From Acholoe squamosa (Eukaryota; Annelida; Polychaeta; Phyllodocida; Polynoidae): DNA of 64,000 bases. Shown piece by piece: positions 12,288 through 24,453 of this stretch. The translations under genes and the position numbers were made by a program. The notes beneath the pieces are model-generated. The model was not told where the DNA came from, ran no database searches, and saw only the letters and a list, made by a program, of their open reading frames with translations. Position 1 is the stretch's first letter, and every line of letters starts with the position of its first letter. Location of the stretch: contig OX439049.1 of assembly GCA_949317995.1 (NCBI GenBank), positions 14,322,395 to 14,386,394 on the forward strand, in the 5' to 3' direction.

Positions 12288-12431
12288 GAGTGAGTGAGTA
12301 ATAGGTGTTTAACGCCATTTCAACAGCTAAGGTCATATTCATGGCGATAATTACATTACACAATTTTCACAGAGGAATGTGTCGATGCCCGCGCATGTGT
12401 GCACCACACACATCCAGAGGGAATAGGAAAG
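12288..12431 (-). mobile_element. truncated SINE-like retrocopy
   Basis: Matches the SINE-like family from the 'gtgagtgag' end through 'aacgccatttcaacagctaa', 'catattcatggcga' and 'gaggaatgtgtc', but stops before the 'aagtgggctagggaagcccg' end. Near-perfect 10-bp flanks (ccaccttatt at 12278-12287, ccaccttttt at 12432-12441) look like a TSD. Because retrocopies are usually cut at their 5' end, this places the sense strand on minus, with the (ctcact)n-like tail as the 3' end. Confidence 0.6.
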
Positions 12432-12441
12432 CCACCTTTTT

Positions 12442-14505
12442 GTTATTTGGTTATGTTGATGCACCAATGCCCAACACTCACTAGCACTGCATGACTACAT
12501 CGTGCTATTCCTTTATTGGTGCACCGACCCTGCAGGGTCAAAACAATGCATGAATGCTGTGCTGGTGTGTATACCTGTGCCAGGGTTACATTTACACAGG
12601 GTTACATTCACACATTACTGCACTTTGTGTCATTATAAGGGTTAAACCTGCTGATATACTTACACCAGTGACTTCAAACCAAACCCATTCTGAGGCAGTG
12701 CCTTAGTTATTTGGAGACGGGATCTAAGTAAGTGGTAGGTGTCTGTTCCTCACAGGAGCAAAGAGATGGCGTAAAGGTTAACTTGATGCTAAGGTGTCAG
12801 ACTAAGTAGAGTGGTGAAGGAGTCTAAGTGCTACTTACACCTTTCCTCCACTTTAAAGGATTTAAGGCAGCCTACTTTGAGTACTCAGGTTCCAAACTAG
12901 GTATGTGTCTTCTATCAGTAGAGATTATTTTGCAATACATGAATTTTACTTTGTGTGCAACTGAATCACTACAATTTCTAAGCATATTTCCTTTCCCTTT
13001 CTCTTCCTTTCACGCATGTCCTGTCTCCTTCCCTATTCACAGGACTTTAAAGCTGCCTGCACTGGCTCCCTAATTGCAAATACTGCACACTTTCCTGCCC
13101 TGCTGCTGTCCAACGACAGTCCTTCATCATATACCATTGCCTCCTTCATTCCCTTACCTCATATGATCTGCCCTGACCTCTTCCCCCCCCCTGATTTGCC
13201 CTCCCCTACCCCTACAATCCTTACCACTGCCTTTTACATTGCCCTACAACATGCTGCAATCTGCCCTGCACTGCCTTACCCTATACTATAAACCTATACC
13301 CTACCCCCGCACCCTGTCCTGCCCTGCTCTTCTCTCGCCTGCCCTTCCCTGCCCTTCCCTGCCCGTGCCCTGTCGTGCCCCTGCCCCACACGGCGCTGTG
13401 TGTGGTGTTATGTCTACGGGTGAGTTTGTTCTATCCTGTGTGAGTGAGACATGTACCTACAAGGCAGGTAACGTGACCCACCGTCACTGGTTTGTTTAAT
13501 AACAGTCTGTGTGATGGTACTGCCACAGGGCCCCTGCTGCAGCCCAGACTCCATCCATCCTGCTGCCTGCTGTAATACAGAAGCAAACTGACTGACTCTC
13601 ACTTCTGTCTGTCTCACACTGATCTCCACTAAAGCTGGCCTTCTGTTAGTGGTGTATTTCCTCATCCACTGCCTAAGGTCTTCTTGTCTGCCTTTATATC
13701 CTTCTATTAAATATCATTGCCCGTGTCCACTTAATTTTCATAATGAAAACTAGTTGCCTCCCCCTTTCTGTCAGCCATTTCACCAATCCTCCATTCCCAA
13801 TGCTTAGTTCTTCCACATCTTCACAGTGTTTATTTACACCATTCGTTCACAACGACTTGCTTGTTCTATTCCTACCTTCCACTCCCTATACACTCATTTC
13901 ACTAAGCTAGTACACTTCCGATCCACTAGGGACACAGTGTGCCTACAGGGGCAAGCCTGGACTCCACCCCCAGGCTCCCATAGGCTTACTGTAGGAGAGA
14001 AGACACCTCTCACAATCATGCCATTTTGTCAGAGAAGATATGCTCTGGTCTCTTAGAAAACTAGATACACAGAGAGAAAATGTTGGCAAACCTGTCATAG
14101 TGATATCCTCGGGACATTTTCATGTCAAGAAGTGTTATTTAAACTTTTACATGACTTTACATGAGTTGAAAAGTGACTAGATTCACATGGGTAGAGGGGG
14201 CAGAATGGGGGTGTCAAGTGAGGGCATCTGGCTCATTAAAACCTACTTAGGCTACCAGATGGGCAGATGTTAATGTCAAAGGACCTACCCCTTTCTGGTA
14301 CAGATTTTCACTGCCACCAATGACCAAAGTCTGCCCCTGTAGACCGGAGGAATTTTGAAGACTGACACTAGCGCCCTCTGTAGTATAGACTTGATGAACT
14401 CACCTTGATGCCCTTGTCCTACTCGCGTGCTACAGACTTTAGCTTTCTATCCACATGGCATCCCGTTACACCCCAGTCCACACATGAAGCAAGAGTAGAG
14501 GTCTT
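12442..14505. other. gene-free stretch, partly CT-rich
   Basis: About 2 kb without a supported gene. 13170-13400 is C/T-rich with loose 'ccctgccct' iterations. Short open frames here follow the base bias. Confidence 0.5.
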
Positions 14506-14809
14506 CACTGAAAACATAGAAGATCCGAAACTAGTCAGCGGTGACCACTTTAGGTCCTCAAGTTGATGATACCTAAAACTACAGCTTTAGGTAGTCAAAA
14601 TGACGACTTTAGGTCGTCATCCTGACAACCTGAGTCATCAGGATGACAATACTGACAGTACAGAGTCGTCATATTGATGACTCAGGTCGTCAGAGTGACG
14701 ACTTAAAGTCGTCATTTTGACTACCTAAAGCTGTAGTTTTAGGTATCGTCAACTTGAGGACCTAAAGTGGTCACCGCTGACTAGTTTCAGAACTTCTAGG
14801 TTTTCAGTG
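14506..14809. mobile_element. 304-bp near-perfect hairpin (foldback element)
   Basis: Left arm (14506-about 14650) and right arm (about 14665-14809) are inverse along nearly their whole length. Termini are CACTGAAAAC / GTTTTCAGTG, and inner blocks include 'gaccactttaggtcctcaag', 'acctaaaactacagctttag' and repeated 'gtcgtcat'. There is no coding capacity and no clear TSD. The CACTG end recalls CACTA/Chapaev-type termini, but that assignment is weak. Confidence 0.7.
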
Positions 14810-14935
14810 TTGTCATATTTAACTTCTAAAATTCTAGTCTAAATTGAGAAAGTTTCTTTTGGTCTTATACCCTTAGAGGACCACATAATGTTTGCTGCAT
14901 TTATAATACTCTTTGGTTGTCATGATGCAGGAATG

Positions 14936-15640
14936 CAGCCCTGGCAAGCAGACTCACCAGGGCTACATTCATTTATGACATCTTCATAGGATTGATCCCT
15001 TCCCTGATGGTGGCAAGCAGACTCACCAGGGCTACATTCATTTATGACATCTTCATAGGATTGATCCCTTCCCTGACGGTGGCAAGCAGACTCACCAGGG
15101 CTACATTCATTTATGACATCTTCATAGGATTGATCCCTTCCCTGACGGTGGCAAGCAGACTCACCAGGGCTACATTCATTTATGACATCTTCATAGGATT
15201 GATCCCTTCCCTGATGGTGGCAAGCAGACTCACCAGGGCTACATTCATTTATGACATCTTCATAGGATTGATCCCTTCCCTGATGGTGGCAAGCAGACTC
15301 ACCAGGGCTACATTCATTTATGACATCTTCATAGGATTGATCCCTTCCCTGACGGTGGCAAGCAGACTCACCAGGGCTATATTCTTTTATGACATCTTCA
15401 TAGGATTGATCCCTTCCCTGACGGTGGCAAGCAGACTCACCAGGGCTACATTCATTTATGACATCTTTATAGGATTGATCCCTTCCCTGATGGTGGCAAG
15501 CAGACTCACCAGGGCTACATTCATTTATGACATCTTTATAGGATTGATCCCTTCCCTGATGGTGGCAAGCAGACTCACCAGGGCTATATTCATTTATGAC
15601 ATCTTTATAGGATTGATCCCTTCCCTGACGGTGGGAATGA
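14936..15640. repeat. 69-bp satellite array
   Basis: About ten units of 69 bp with few differences. 69 is a multiple of three, so long frames exist on both strands: a 242-codon minus frame of 23-residue repeats (GRDQSYEDVINECSPGESAC) and a 234-codon plus frame. Neither is supported as a gene. Unit parts 'gcaagcagactcaccagg' + 'gctacattcat' are the hairpin arm of the dispersed double-hairpin family. The array runs on at 15641 into 'cagtgctggcaagcag' ... 'catcatgacaac', again that family. Confidence 0.9.
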
Positions 15641-16884
15641 TGGCCCAATCAGTGCTGGCAAGCAGACTCACCACCACTGCATTTTGTACATCATGACAAC
15701 AAAGTGCCTTCATTTTTTAGGTATAACGTGGTCCTTAAAGTTTGGCACATGCCTCCATGGCATGTCAGATAGCCTCCTCAGTAGCTGGCATGCATTCAGC
15801 ACACTCCATGTACAGAGGTTTATAATCAGCTACAAGGCACAATGACAGGCTTGACATAGGGGGTACAGCAGCGGCAGGGGTAGTGTGAAATGAAGACGGC
15901 AGGTGGCGTGTTCACCTGGCTGCACACCTGACCTGTCTGTCAGGGAATGTCACAATTACAGGTAACCCACCTCCACCACCACACCCCTCCTATAGCTGAT
16001 AACTCACTAACCTTTTAACGACCTCATATTACCGTAGAAAATATATGTCCTTTGGCATTATGATGCTTAGATGTATAGTGTTGGTGATTCTACTCGCTAG
16101 CATTGGATTGGCGCATCATGAACCTTGAGGCATCATGCGACCATTGAAGGGTGAAGGACTGCAGCAGCTTTCCTGCAGTATGCCTAAAAGTTCCTGCTTA
16201 TTTACCATGTAATGGCCACCACTCCTGCACTGCATTGGTGCAGCACGACAACCCTTATGGGGTGCATCACACATGGTCCACATTAAGCATCACTGAAAAC
16301 ACAGTTTGCCAGGGATCAATTGCTGCATTAGGATGACATAGGTATAAGATGCAATAAAGAAAAATGTGGCCCTTTTAGGATTTATGGACGACATGCCACC
16401 CTAGTACTGTAACCATACACCGGTTAGATTCATCATTTTATTTCCTCTTTATCAAACTTTGTGCGTGTTGGTTCACCGCTGCTATTTCATCTTGTTTTTA
16501 TGACGTGAAGGCATCTCCCCATTTACCTTTACTGACGTGAGGTGAAGTTCTTTGTGGAAATAATGACGTGAACTTTCCTTTGACCTACAGGTGTATATAA
16601 AGGTCCATGATTTGAACTGGAAAAGTTGTGACCTTCACATGAACTACAAGTTTTTGATGACCTCCATTCTGTGTCTTTCTTTTTGAGGCCCGGTGCATCT
16701 TGTTATGTATGTGTCAAAGTAGCAGTTAGATTAATTCGCCAAAAAAATATCAATTTATTGATTGATTGGTAATTCCTTGATTTATCCTAAAAGTACATCG
16801 GCCCAGGCCATATGTTGTAATACGTCCAGCTCAAGTGTTCACAAAGTGTATTGTTTTGCCCTACAGGTGCATAACCTCAGGTGT
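15641..16884. other. gene-free stretch with hairpin-family fragments
   Basis: Fragments of the dispersed family lie near 16060-16150 and 16215-16345 ('gcactgcattggtgca', 'cagttgccaggg'-like). No gene is seen. Confidence 0.45.
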
Positions 16885-17095
16885 GCGATTTGGTGACCTT
16901 CAAAAGGCAGAGTGACCTTTGCAATGACCTTGAGGCTGAATATGACCTTGCCCTGTAGGAGGTGACCCTGCGAACCCCTGGCCACTGTCCTCTAGCTCCC
17001 TCTTTGACCTTGGGCTCAGACAGTTTGACCTTTACTATGACCTTGAGGCTGGAGTTGACCTTGACCTGCAGCAGGAGGTGACCCTACAGGTTAGT
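16885..17095. promoter_or_regulatory. cluster of TGACCTT half-sites
   Basis: Eight TGACCTT heptamers (complement AAGGTCA), plus TGACCTG and two TGACCC, occur within about 200 bases. They include TTGACCTTGACCTG, a direct overlap of two half-sites. AAGGTCA is the extended half-site of monomeric nuclear receptors (ERR, SF-1/FTZ-F1, ROR types). Part of the density comes from a local duplication: 'atgaccttgaggctg' ... 'ggaggtgaccct' occurs at about 16928-16973 and again at about 17037-17083. Regulatory use is inference. Confidence 0.35.
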
Positions 17096-18399
17096 AACTG
17101 TTGTACCTGCTGGCCCTCCCTGAGCTGGAGATCATATTTCTGCAAGTTATCAGTTTGGTGAATGGGGAATGTAGAGGTAGGGGCAGGTAGCAGAAGCCGT
17201 GACGAGGGTAGGGGTGTGTGATAACAGATATTGATAACTCCTGGGACTGAGTACTAAACTATAACGAGTGTTTCAGGTAACATGGTCTGAAAATCTAGGG
17301 TAGATATGTCTATTTTTCATTTCTAATTTATCTCCTTTTCAACCTTCAGCCTAGAGAGCTAACGCCTGATTCAACTTACATCTGACATAAGAAATTGGCA
17401 CGCAATTCACAAAGGCTCACGGCATCATCTCGTTACCAACTGAAAAAAGCTCAAAGACTTCCGAAAATAGCCTAGAACGAACAATTTTCTCAAAATTGGC
17501 ACAAGATTTCCAGGGTCGGACCTGTACTGGAAAGTAGGATGACTTAAACACACTTTTCTTTTCATTTTTCTGTTTGGCCTGGGGTAGTGAGTGAGTGAGC
17601 AGGGGTCAGCAGCACGGGAAGGGGCAGGGGGATCTATGACATGGACATTTGTCTCACCTTCACAGCTGAACGGCCGTGTAAGCGGTGGGGATGGGGGTGT
17701 ACCTGAGTCAGGTGTCATGGGTCTAGAGTCAGCCTATGATAAATACTGCTCGCTACATTCTATCATGTCTGGTCAGGGTAAAGCTAGCCTGACATAAGCT
17801 TCATAAGAGGGACTGTAGAGAAGAGAGAGAGAGAGGTCTCGATTCAAAGATTGCCTCTTTTTCATAAATCAGTAAAGCCACACAAGAGCTAAGGGATTCG
17901 TATTCGCCATAACTTATGACTGAGTGTTCTTTGGAGGGGGGAGCCAATATCATCGATCTTAATGAATGCTGGAGCTGGTGCTGCACCCTTCTTACCTTCT
18001 TACTGAGGGATCAAACAGTCACGTGACAGGGGGACAGCAGACACTGATAGTACTAGGGGTAAGTCCCGGTAAGCCTTTAACCCTTTATAGGCCAAATGAT
18101 GTCTGCCTCCTGGTTCTTGTTCTATGTTGAATGTTCCATGGTCGTCTCGATATCCCAAATGAAGTGGTGGCGAGTCGATGCATAATGCTGAGCCTATGGG
18201 TGAGTATCAATCCTATGGGGTGAGCATTATGCATGATTATAAAACGGCAGCCCATGCACTGCTGCACAATAGAAGTGACCTTGAGTGCATTATAGGAGTA
18301 CAGTGCACATCTGAGCAAGGTCACAGCTTCTCTATCATTGCTGTGGGATATTAGAGGCTTTAGACTTTTGATCAATGTGATGAAAATGGTAACATGTTT
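17096..18399. other. gene-free stretch
   Basis: No supported gene. Contains a short GA run near 17825. Confidence 0.5.
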
Positions 18400-18543
18400 T
18401 ATAAAGACAAGAGACAACTCATTCTTCATGTCTTGACTCTCTGTTGGACTATAACACACTATGGTCTCGGGCCTTATAAAGGCCCTCGAACATCGTGCGT
18501 TATAGTCCAACAGACAGTCTCGACATGAAGAATATCGTTGTCT
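18400..18543. repeat. 144-bp inverted repeat (hairpin)
   Basis: Arms meet around 18476 at 'gggccttataaaggccc'. Matching blocks outward are 'gttggactataacac' / 'gttatagtccaac', 'ttcttcatgtc' / 'gacatgaagaa' and 'agacaac' / 'gttgtct'. Arm identity is high but imperfect. It is possibly the core of a MITE. No TSD recognised. Confidence 0.65.
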
Positions 18544-20990
18544 ATTCTCTAAATGGAGCACTTTTTGAGTAGACTCCGCAGCTACATTTATAAATCACTA
18601 TGAGCAAAAGTCATTATGTATTATGCGGTCCTTCAACGTGCATAATATAGTGATGGGGAATGATTTTATAGGAACCATGCAGGGTCTAGAACCCTCCCCT
18701 CTAAGGATACATGTTGATCCACCCTCTCCTTTCAAAACTTGTCTTGTACATATTTGTTATGGCCCTTTCCCGCAATGTAACATATACACAGTTATCAATT
18801 GAGGTGTCAGTTGCCGGGACGTAGTGAAACCTGGGGGACAAGATGGCAGCCTGCTGCCCAACCCCTATAGGATGTGTATGATGATTGACCAGTAGTAGAG
18901 GGGGCTGACTCCGGGTGTGTAGTGACAAGGGCACTCCACATCTACATACCGTAGTCTGTATTGACAAGGGAAAGACAAGCTACTGTAAAACCCAGCATGT
19001 AAGTCACAGCTATGAACAGACCGTTTCAGAGGCTTACTCTGCCTTATAGGTTCTCTAGGTACTCAGGGTGCAGCTTATAAGGCCCATAAGGGGTAGGGGT
19101 TACATTACTAGGCTTTTAAGTAGAAGCAACCTTTTCAGGCCCAACATGGGGCATATTGCATTATTGGTAAACCAGCACCTCAGGGTGCGTCTTATATGCT
19201 GGTGCGGCTTATACGTGGGACTTGTTTACATTAGGAACTGTAGAACAGGATCTATAGGGATTGGCCGCGTCTATCCACCCTGTAGATATTGGATATCTGG
19301 TCATCTACTCACAGCTGGCCTGTATCCCCTCCTCTATGTCTATCCTATACTGCATATACTACCTGCCCTATCTAGTATCTCATGTTCAATATCATCTGTT
19401 GTCCATTGACGTCACACACATAACCATGGTCCTCTCAGCATTTACCATAAAAAAAAAAAAAACAAGTATATAAGCGGCATTCTGACTTTGAGAACTTTAT
19501 ATATACCAAGGAGGCATTTGACTTGTCTTCAAGCCATAATGCGGATTACAGTAATTTCGTAATTAGATTGGTTACATCAACTAATGTGATAGTTTGACCC
19601 TAATCATGTTAATATTTTGGCGGCAAATAGCTCAGGGGGAACATGGTCAATGTTTATTCAGGGATGGCCAAAACATTGCACCACATGAGGCTGTGGGGAA
19701 CTAGCAGGTGTCTGCTCGACATAAGCATGGACTGTGCTATGGGGAATAGTACACGGACAATGACCTTAACCCCTTTAGTGCCAAATTGTGTTTAAATGCA
19801 CTATATCCATGCTCCATGATACATCCTTCATAAAAGCCATATGGGATTGCTCCAAGCATGAAGACTCAGCATGATGCCCCCATGCATCATATACTGTTTT
19901 CCGGTATTAATTGGAAGTTTTGTTCATTAGAAAATAGGAATAGGCTTCCCAACCTTTTTTGTGTGCGCACAGATTGGAAATTTAGAGAAAAAAAATCGCT
20001 GAACTATAGGGGGGAAACTATGATGCCTACAGTGCTCCAATACAGTGCAGGCAAGTCGGCTGGTCAGCCCTACATTGGTGCATTATGATGACACAGGAGC
20101 ATGACCCTGGAGGCCTCATGTGGTCAATAAAAGTTTACCAGTTAGCAGTGCAGACAGACCAGATGTGTTCATGTTGAATGGTGGTGCTGCAGATTTCACA
20201 TGTGAGCGGCTATCTTCAACAGGTGGGTGGCTGTAGCACGTCTCCTCCCATCAATCATACATCTCCTCCACCTGCATATTTCACGACCCCTGCCCAGCCA
20301 CGGCATGACCAGCAGGAAGGGCTGGTGGGTGGGTGCATGGTGGGGCGGGGGGGGGGTCCTCTCATCTTACACGTACATATTTACAACATGGTATTCTGAG
20401 AATACTAGTTCAGGAGGTTTCAATGGTCAATGTGTGAGATAAATATTAATACTGGATCAATCACTTAAATTGTATTGAGACCAATGTATGTCATTACCGC
20501 TTTTGTGACATCCTGTTGCCTTTTGTCAGCTTGACACAATGCAGCCTTGGTTAGGTATAGTAGCTATACTAGAGCTGTGTCATGCATTCATCAATCTATA
20601 TACTGACTCTATGGGGACGAGCAAAACAGTGTGAATGCACTGAATATTCAACTCATCCAAATGAGTAGAGATTTGAATCATGAAATTAGATCCACCCGTA
20701 AAGTGAAAAGTGTCAAATCTAGTGCATATACTGGTTGGCATGTGGTATTCAGTATATAGAGGAATCCCTTACAGCCCTCACACCCAAGATGACAGCCACC
20801 AGTGTACATCACACCAGCCACCTATAGGTTATGGGTTGTGGTGTGTGGCTATACAGATAACGGTGTATAGAGCTGTCAACATGGGGATTACCATGTACAC
20901 TAAACCGTCAACACAGAATGTTACATTAGTGTACCACATCCCTGAGTTGCTCCCCTTAACCCATTTCATGTATATAAATTATGCACCTAC
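18544..20990. other. gene-free stretch with old repeat remnants
   Basis: A degenerate 'gcttataaggc' MITE remnant lies at about 19030-19220, an A-run at 19449-19460 and a hairpin-family fragment at about 20025-20130 ('gtgcaggcaagtcggctgg', 'cctacattggtgcattatga'). No gene is supported. Confidence 0.45.
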
Positions 20991-20994
20991 ACGA

Positions 20995-22165
20995 AGAGCT
21001 GCTCTGCCTGACTATTCCCTTTATGCTAGATACACACATGTAACTAAGTCAGAGCTGCTCCTTTATTTTACTTCATACACATATATGATACCTAGAGCTG
21101 CTCCTTTACCTTACTTCATACACATACCCAACGTAGAGCTGCTCCTTTACCTTACTTCATATACATACCCAACCAAGAGCTGCTCCTTTACCTTACTCCA
21201 TACACATACCCAACCAACAGCTGCTCCTTTACCTTACTTCATACACATACCCAACCAAGAGCTGCTCCTTTACCTTATTTCATACACATACCCAACCAAG
21301 AGCTGCTCCTTTACCTTACTTCATACACATACCCAACCAAGAGCTGCTCCTTTACCTTACTTCATACACATACCCAACCAAGAGCTGCTCCTTTACCTTA
21401 CTTCATACACATGCCCTACTTAGAGCTGCTCCTTTACCTTACTTCATACACATACCCAACCAAGAGCTGCTCCTTTACCTTACTTCATACACATACCCAA
21501 CCTAGAGCTGCTCCTTTACCTTACTTCATACACATACCCAACCAAGAGCTGCTCCTTTACCTTACTTCATACACATGCCCTACTTAGAGCTGCTCCTTTA
21601 CCTTACTTCATACACATACCCAACCAAGAGCTGCTCCTTTACCTTACTTCATACACATGCCCAACCTAGAGCTGCTCCTTTACCTTACTTCATATACATA
21701 CCCAACCAAGAGCTGCTCCTTTACCTTACTTCATACACATGCCCTACTTAGAGCTGCTCCTTTACCTTACTTCATACACATACCCAACCTAGAGCTGCTC
21801 CTTTACCTTACTCCATACACATACCCAACCAAGAGCTGCTCCTTTACCTTACTTCATACACATACCCAACCTAGAGCTGCTCCTTTACCTTACTTCATAC
21901 ACATGCCCAACCAAGAGCTGCTCCTTTACCTTACTTCATACACATATATGATACCTAGAGCTGCTCCTTTACCTTACTTCATACACATACCCAACCTAGA
22001 GCTGCTCCTTTACCTTACTTCATACACATGCCTAACCTAGAGCTGCTCCTTTACCTTACTTCATATACATACCCAACCTAGAGCTGCTCCTTTACCTTAC
22101 TCCATACACATACCCAACCAAGAGCTGCTCCTTTACCTTACTTTATACACATGCCCTACCTAGCT
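20995..22165. repeat. 42-bp satellite array
   Basis: About 28 units built from 'agagctgctcctttacctta' + 'cttcatacacatacccaac'. 42 is a multiple of three, so forward frames of 237 and 127 codons run through the units (14-residue repeat with LLLYLTSYTYPT). The variants 'atgccctactt' and 'atatatgataccta' recur at intervals, hinting at a higher-order arrangement. This is not a gene. Confidence 0.9.
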
Positions 22166-22964
22166 GCTAGCTCTCTTAGACTGCACATCATACACAAATA
22201 TAATCTTCAAAATATTCTGGTCATGCACTAAGACAGGCAGAAAATTGAGTCTGATAAAATGAGAAATTGGGTCAATTCTGTCAATAGGCTCAGATGAAAT
22301 GGAAACTTTATCATGCCTTTCTTGTAGAAATCTTTAACGTGAATGAATACAAGGCCTAGCCTCAGCTGGGGCGGCATTATGAACCAAACCTCCCCGGGAA
22401 TTGTAATGAAGGGGTCTAATTTCATTCAATTTGAATTAAGATGGAATTTGAGCTGGGCCACCTTTCTCATTTCATTTGAATAGAAATAGTTGAATGTCCC
22501 AGATTCTCTTCTGATCTTAAAAATGGGTGTGAAAGCGCACAAAACAATATAATGCTATGGATGTTCAGCACTAGCTGTTCACAGCCAATGCAGCAGTGAT
22601 ACACCTAAGTTGTTCATGATTTAGTGCATCATGCCCAACCATCAGGAGCGTATCATCCACATAGGGAAGAATCCACCCTGACAGCAAAGGGGCAGAAAAG
22701 TGGATTGAAACAGATTAAGGCATTAAGTGGGCCTTGTTCATGTATTTCATGATCCTCCAAGGGCTGACTTTGCTACCTCTGTGCGAAGTCGATGCATCAC
22801 CAGCAGCAGGAGGAGGTTGAGGAGCAGTGGGGGCTGCAGGACAAGCAGACATGGAACCATGAAGTACAGGCTGTGATTTTGTCCAGCCACTGATAAGACA
22901 GGGGAGCTTGGGGAAAGATAACCCTTGATGCGCTGCATAGTGTATTAATACATAATGGACATTG
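22166..22964. other. gene-free stretch with hairpin-family fragment
   Basis: Fragments of the dispersed hairpin family occur near 22585-22660 and just before the next array (about 22925-22965, 'gtgtattaatacataatgga'). No gene is seen. Confidence 0.4.
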
Positions 22965-22965
22965 G

Positions 22966-23377
22966 ACTCCTATGATGAGCCATATAATGCTTCCTATGAT
23001 GACTCCTATGATGAGCCATATAATGCTTCCTATGATGACTCCTATGATGAGCCATATAATGCTTCCTATGATGAGCCATATAATGCTTCCTATGATGACT
23101 CCTATGATGAGCCATATAATGCTTCCTATGATCAGCCATATAATGCTTCCTATGATCAGCCATATGATGACTCCTATGATGAGCCATATAATGCTTCCTA
23201 TGATGAGCCATATAATGCTTCCTATGATCAGCCATATGATGACTCCTATGATGAGCCATATAATGCTTCCTATGATGAGCCATGTAATGCTTCCTATGAT
23301 GAGCCATATAATGCTTCCTATGATGAGCCATGTAATGCTTCCTATGATGACTCCTATGACGAGCCATATAATGCTTA
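22966..23377. repeat. 12/24-bp satellite array
   Basis: Mixed 24-bp units (tcctatgatgagccatataa + tgct) and 12-bp units (tcctatgatgac). Both lengths are multiples of three, so long frames arise on both strands, including a 225-codon minus frame of hydrophobic IIWLIIGSI repeats. These are artefacts. The sequence on both sides ('attaatacataatggacatt' before, 'caatgcccattagtaac' and 'gtgcatgaatgcagg' after) belongs to the hairpin family, so the array seems to have grown inside one copy. Confidence 0.9.
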
Positions 23378-24305
23378 GTGAACAATGCCCATTAGTAACT
23401 GTGGTGCATGAATGCAGGTACTTACCCTGATACCTCTCTACCAGTATCTCACCACTGCTGCATCCATGTATCATGCAGATGCACTAATGCAGTTCTGGTT
23501 TGATAACCTACCACAAAACACTCCATATAAGCCGCATTTCACACCGTTGATGCGGATTATAGAATCATCCTGAAGTAAGGGAAGCAGCTATTATAAAAGA
23601 CTTATAGTTATAGTAAGGCTTTGCAAGCTTCTCATGACCAAGGTGCAGCACTTAGCACTCTTCCATTGTCTGCATGCGGCAATTATACACAATTATACAC
23701 AGTTGCAGCTTGTAACACAAGAGTTTTACAGAAAGTGCATTTTGATGTTTTCTGCAGCCGCCAAACAGTTAAGAGGGGCAGCCAGCCCGGCAGCCAGCAG
23801 ACCGCCCCAGGACAGCAGTAGATATGGGAGGCTGCCCTGTGCTGCTGGGGACTGCAGAGTCTGATCCACAACATCATGGACACACAGCAGTTATACTCAC
23901 TGCCTGACACATGTATGGATTATAGCCTACACAAGACCAGACTCACTTTACATACTGGTCTTTGTATTTTCCCTTTTTTTCTCTCCTGCTGTTTTTTTTT
24001 CTTTTCCTTCTTGATTAGACTTTATACTACAGGGAGAATATCAAATGCACATCAAATCAATGCCCTATGGAAATCAGTTCTGTGATTGTAGAGTCAAAGG
24101 TTCAGACTAGCTTTGTCTGTAACAATCGTTTCGAATTGTCTTTCTTCCCTTTCCACTGGGTGATCTTTTAACCCATTATGGGTGACATAATGTCTTGATG
24201 TCTGTGTTTATTAGCCACAATGATGCAGCATTCCAATACCACTAAATGATCCAATGGGACAATGTAGCCTAATCAGTTTTAAAATCATGCCTCAGGATGG
24301 CACAT
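23378..24305. other. gene-free stretch
   Basis: Remainder of a hairpin-family copy up to about 23500, a T/C-rich patch near 23970-24010, and another family fragment near 24170-24300. No gene is seen. Confidence 0.4.
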
Positions 24306-24453
24306 GGGCGTGGAAAGCAGGGGGGACAAGGGGGACATGTCCCCCCCACCCCACTTTTGGACAACTCCTCAAAAGGTCAAAACTAAGGGAAGTCAAAAAT
24401 TGCAGAAAACCCCCCTGGTCCCACCCACTCTGAAACTGCTTCCGACGCCCCTG
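24306..24453. mobile_element. short MITE with 'gggcgt..gaaagc' ends
   Basis: The left end GGGCGTGGAAAGCAGG is the near-inverse of the right end GCTTCCGACGCCCC. It is about 148 bp, with 'gggggacaagggggacatgt' next to a C-run, so the left part can fold on itself. There is no coding capacity. Confidence 0.5.

Noticed and set aside
13170-13500. CT-rich open frames as secreted peptides
   Set aside because: Pro/Leu/Ser composition follows from the C/T bias, and there is no consistent start or signal-peptide context.
14920-15696. Long repetitive proteins on both strands (242 and 234 codons)
   Set aside because: The 69-bp unit is a multiple of three, so any frame without a stop in one unit stays open. 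Both strands are open at once and no splice or start context supports either.
22797-23474. A 225-codon hydrophobic repeat protein resembling a membrane protein
   Set aside because: It is the translation of the 12/24-bp array on the minus strand. The hydrophobicity comes from the repeat, and other frames are equally open.
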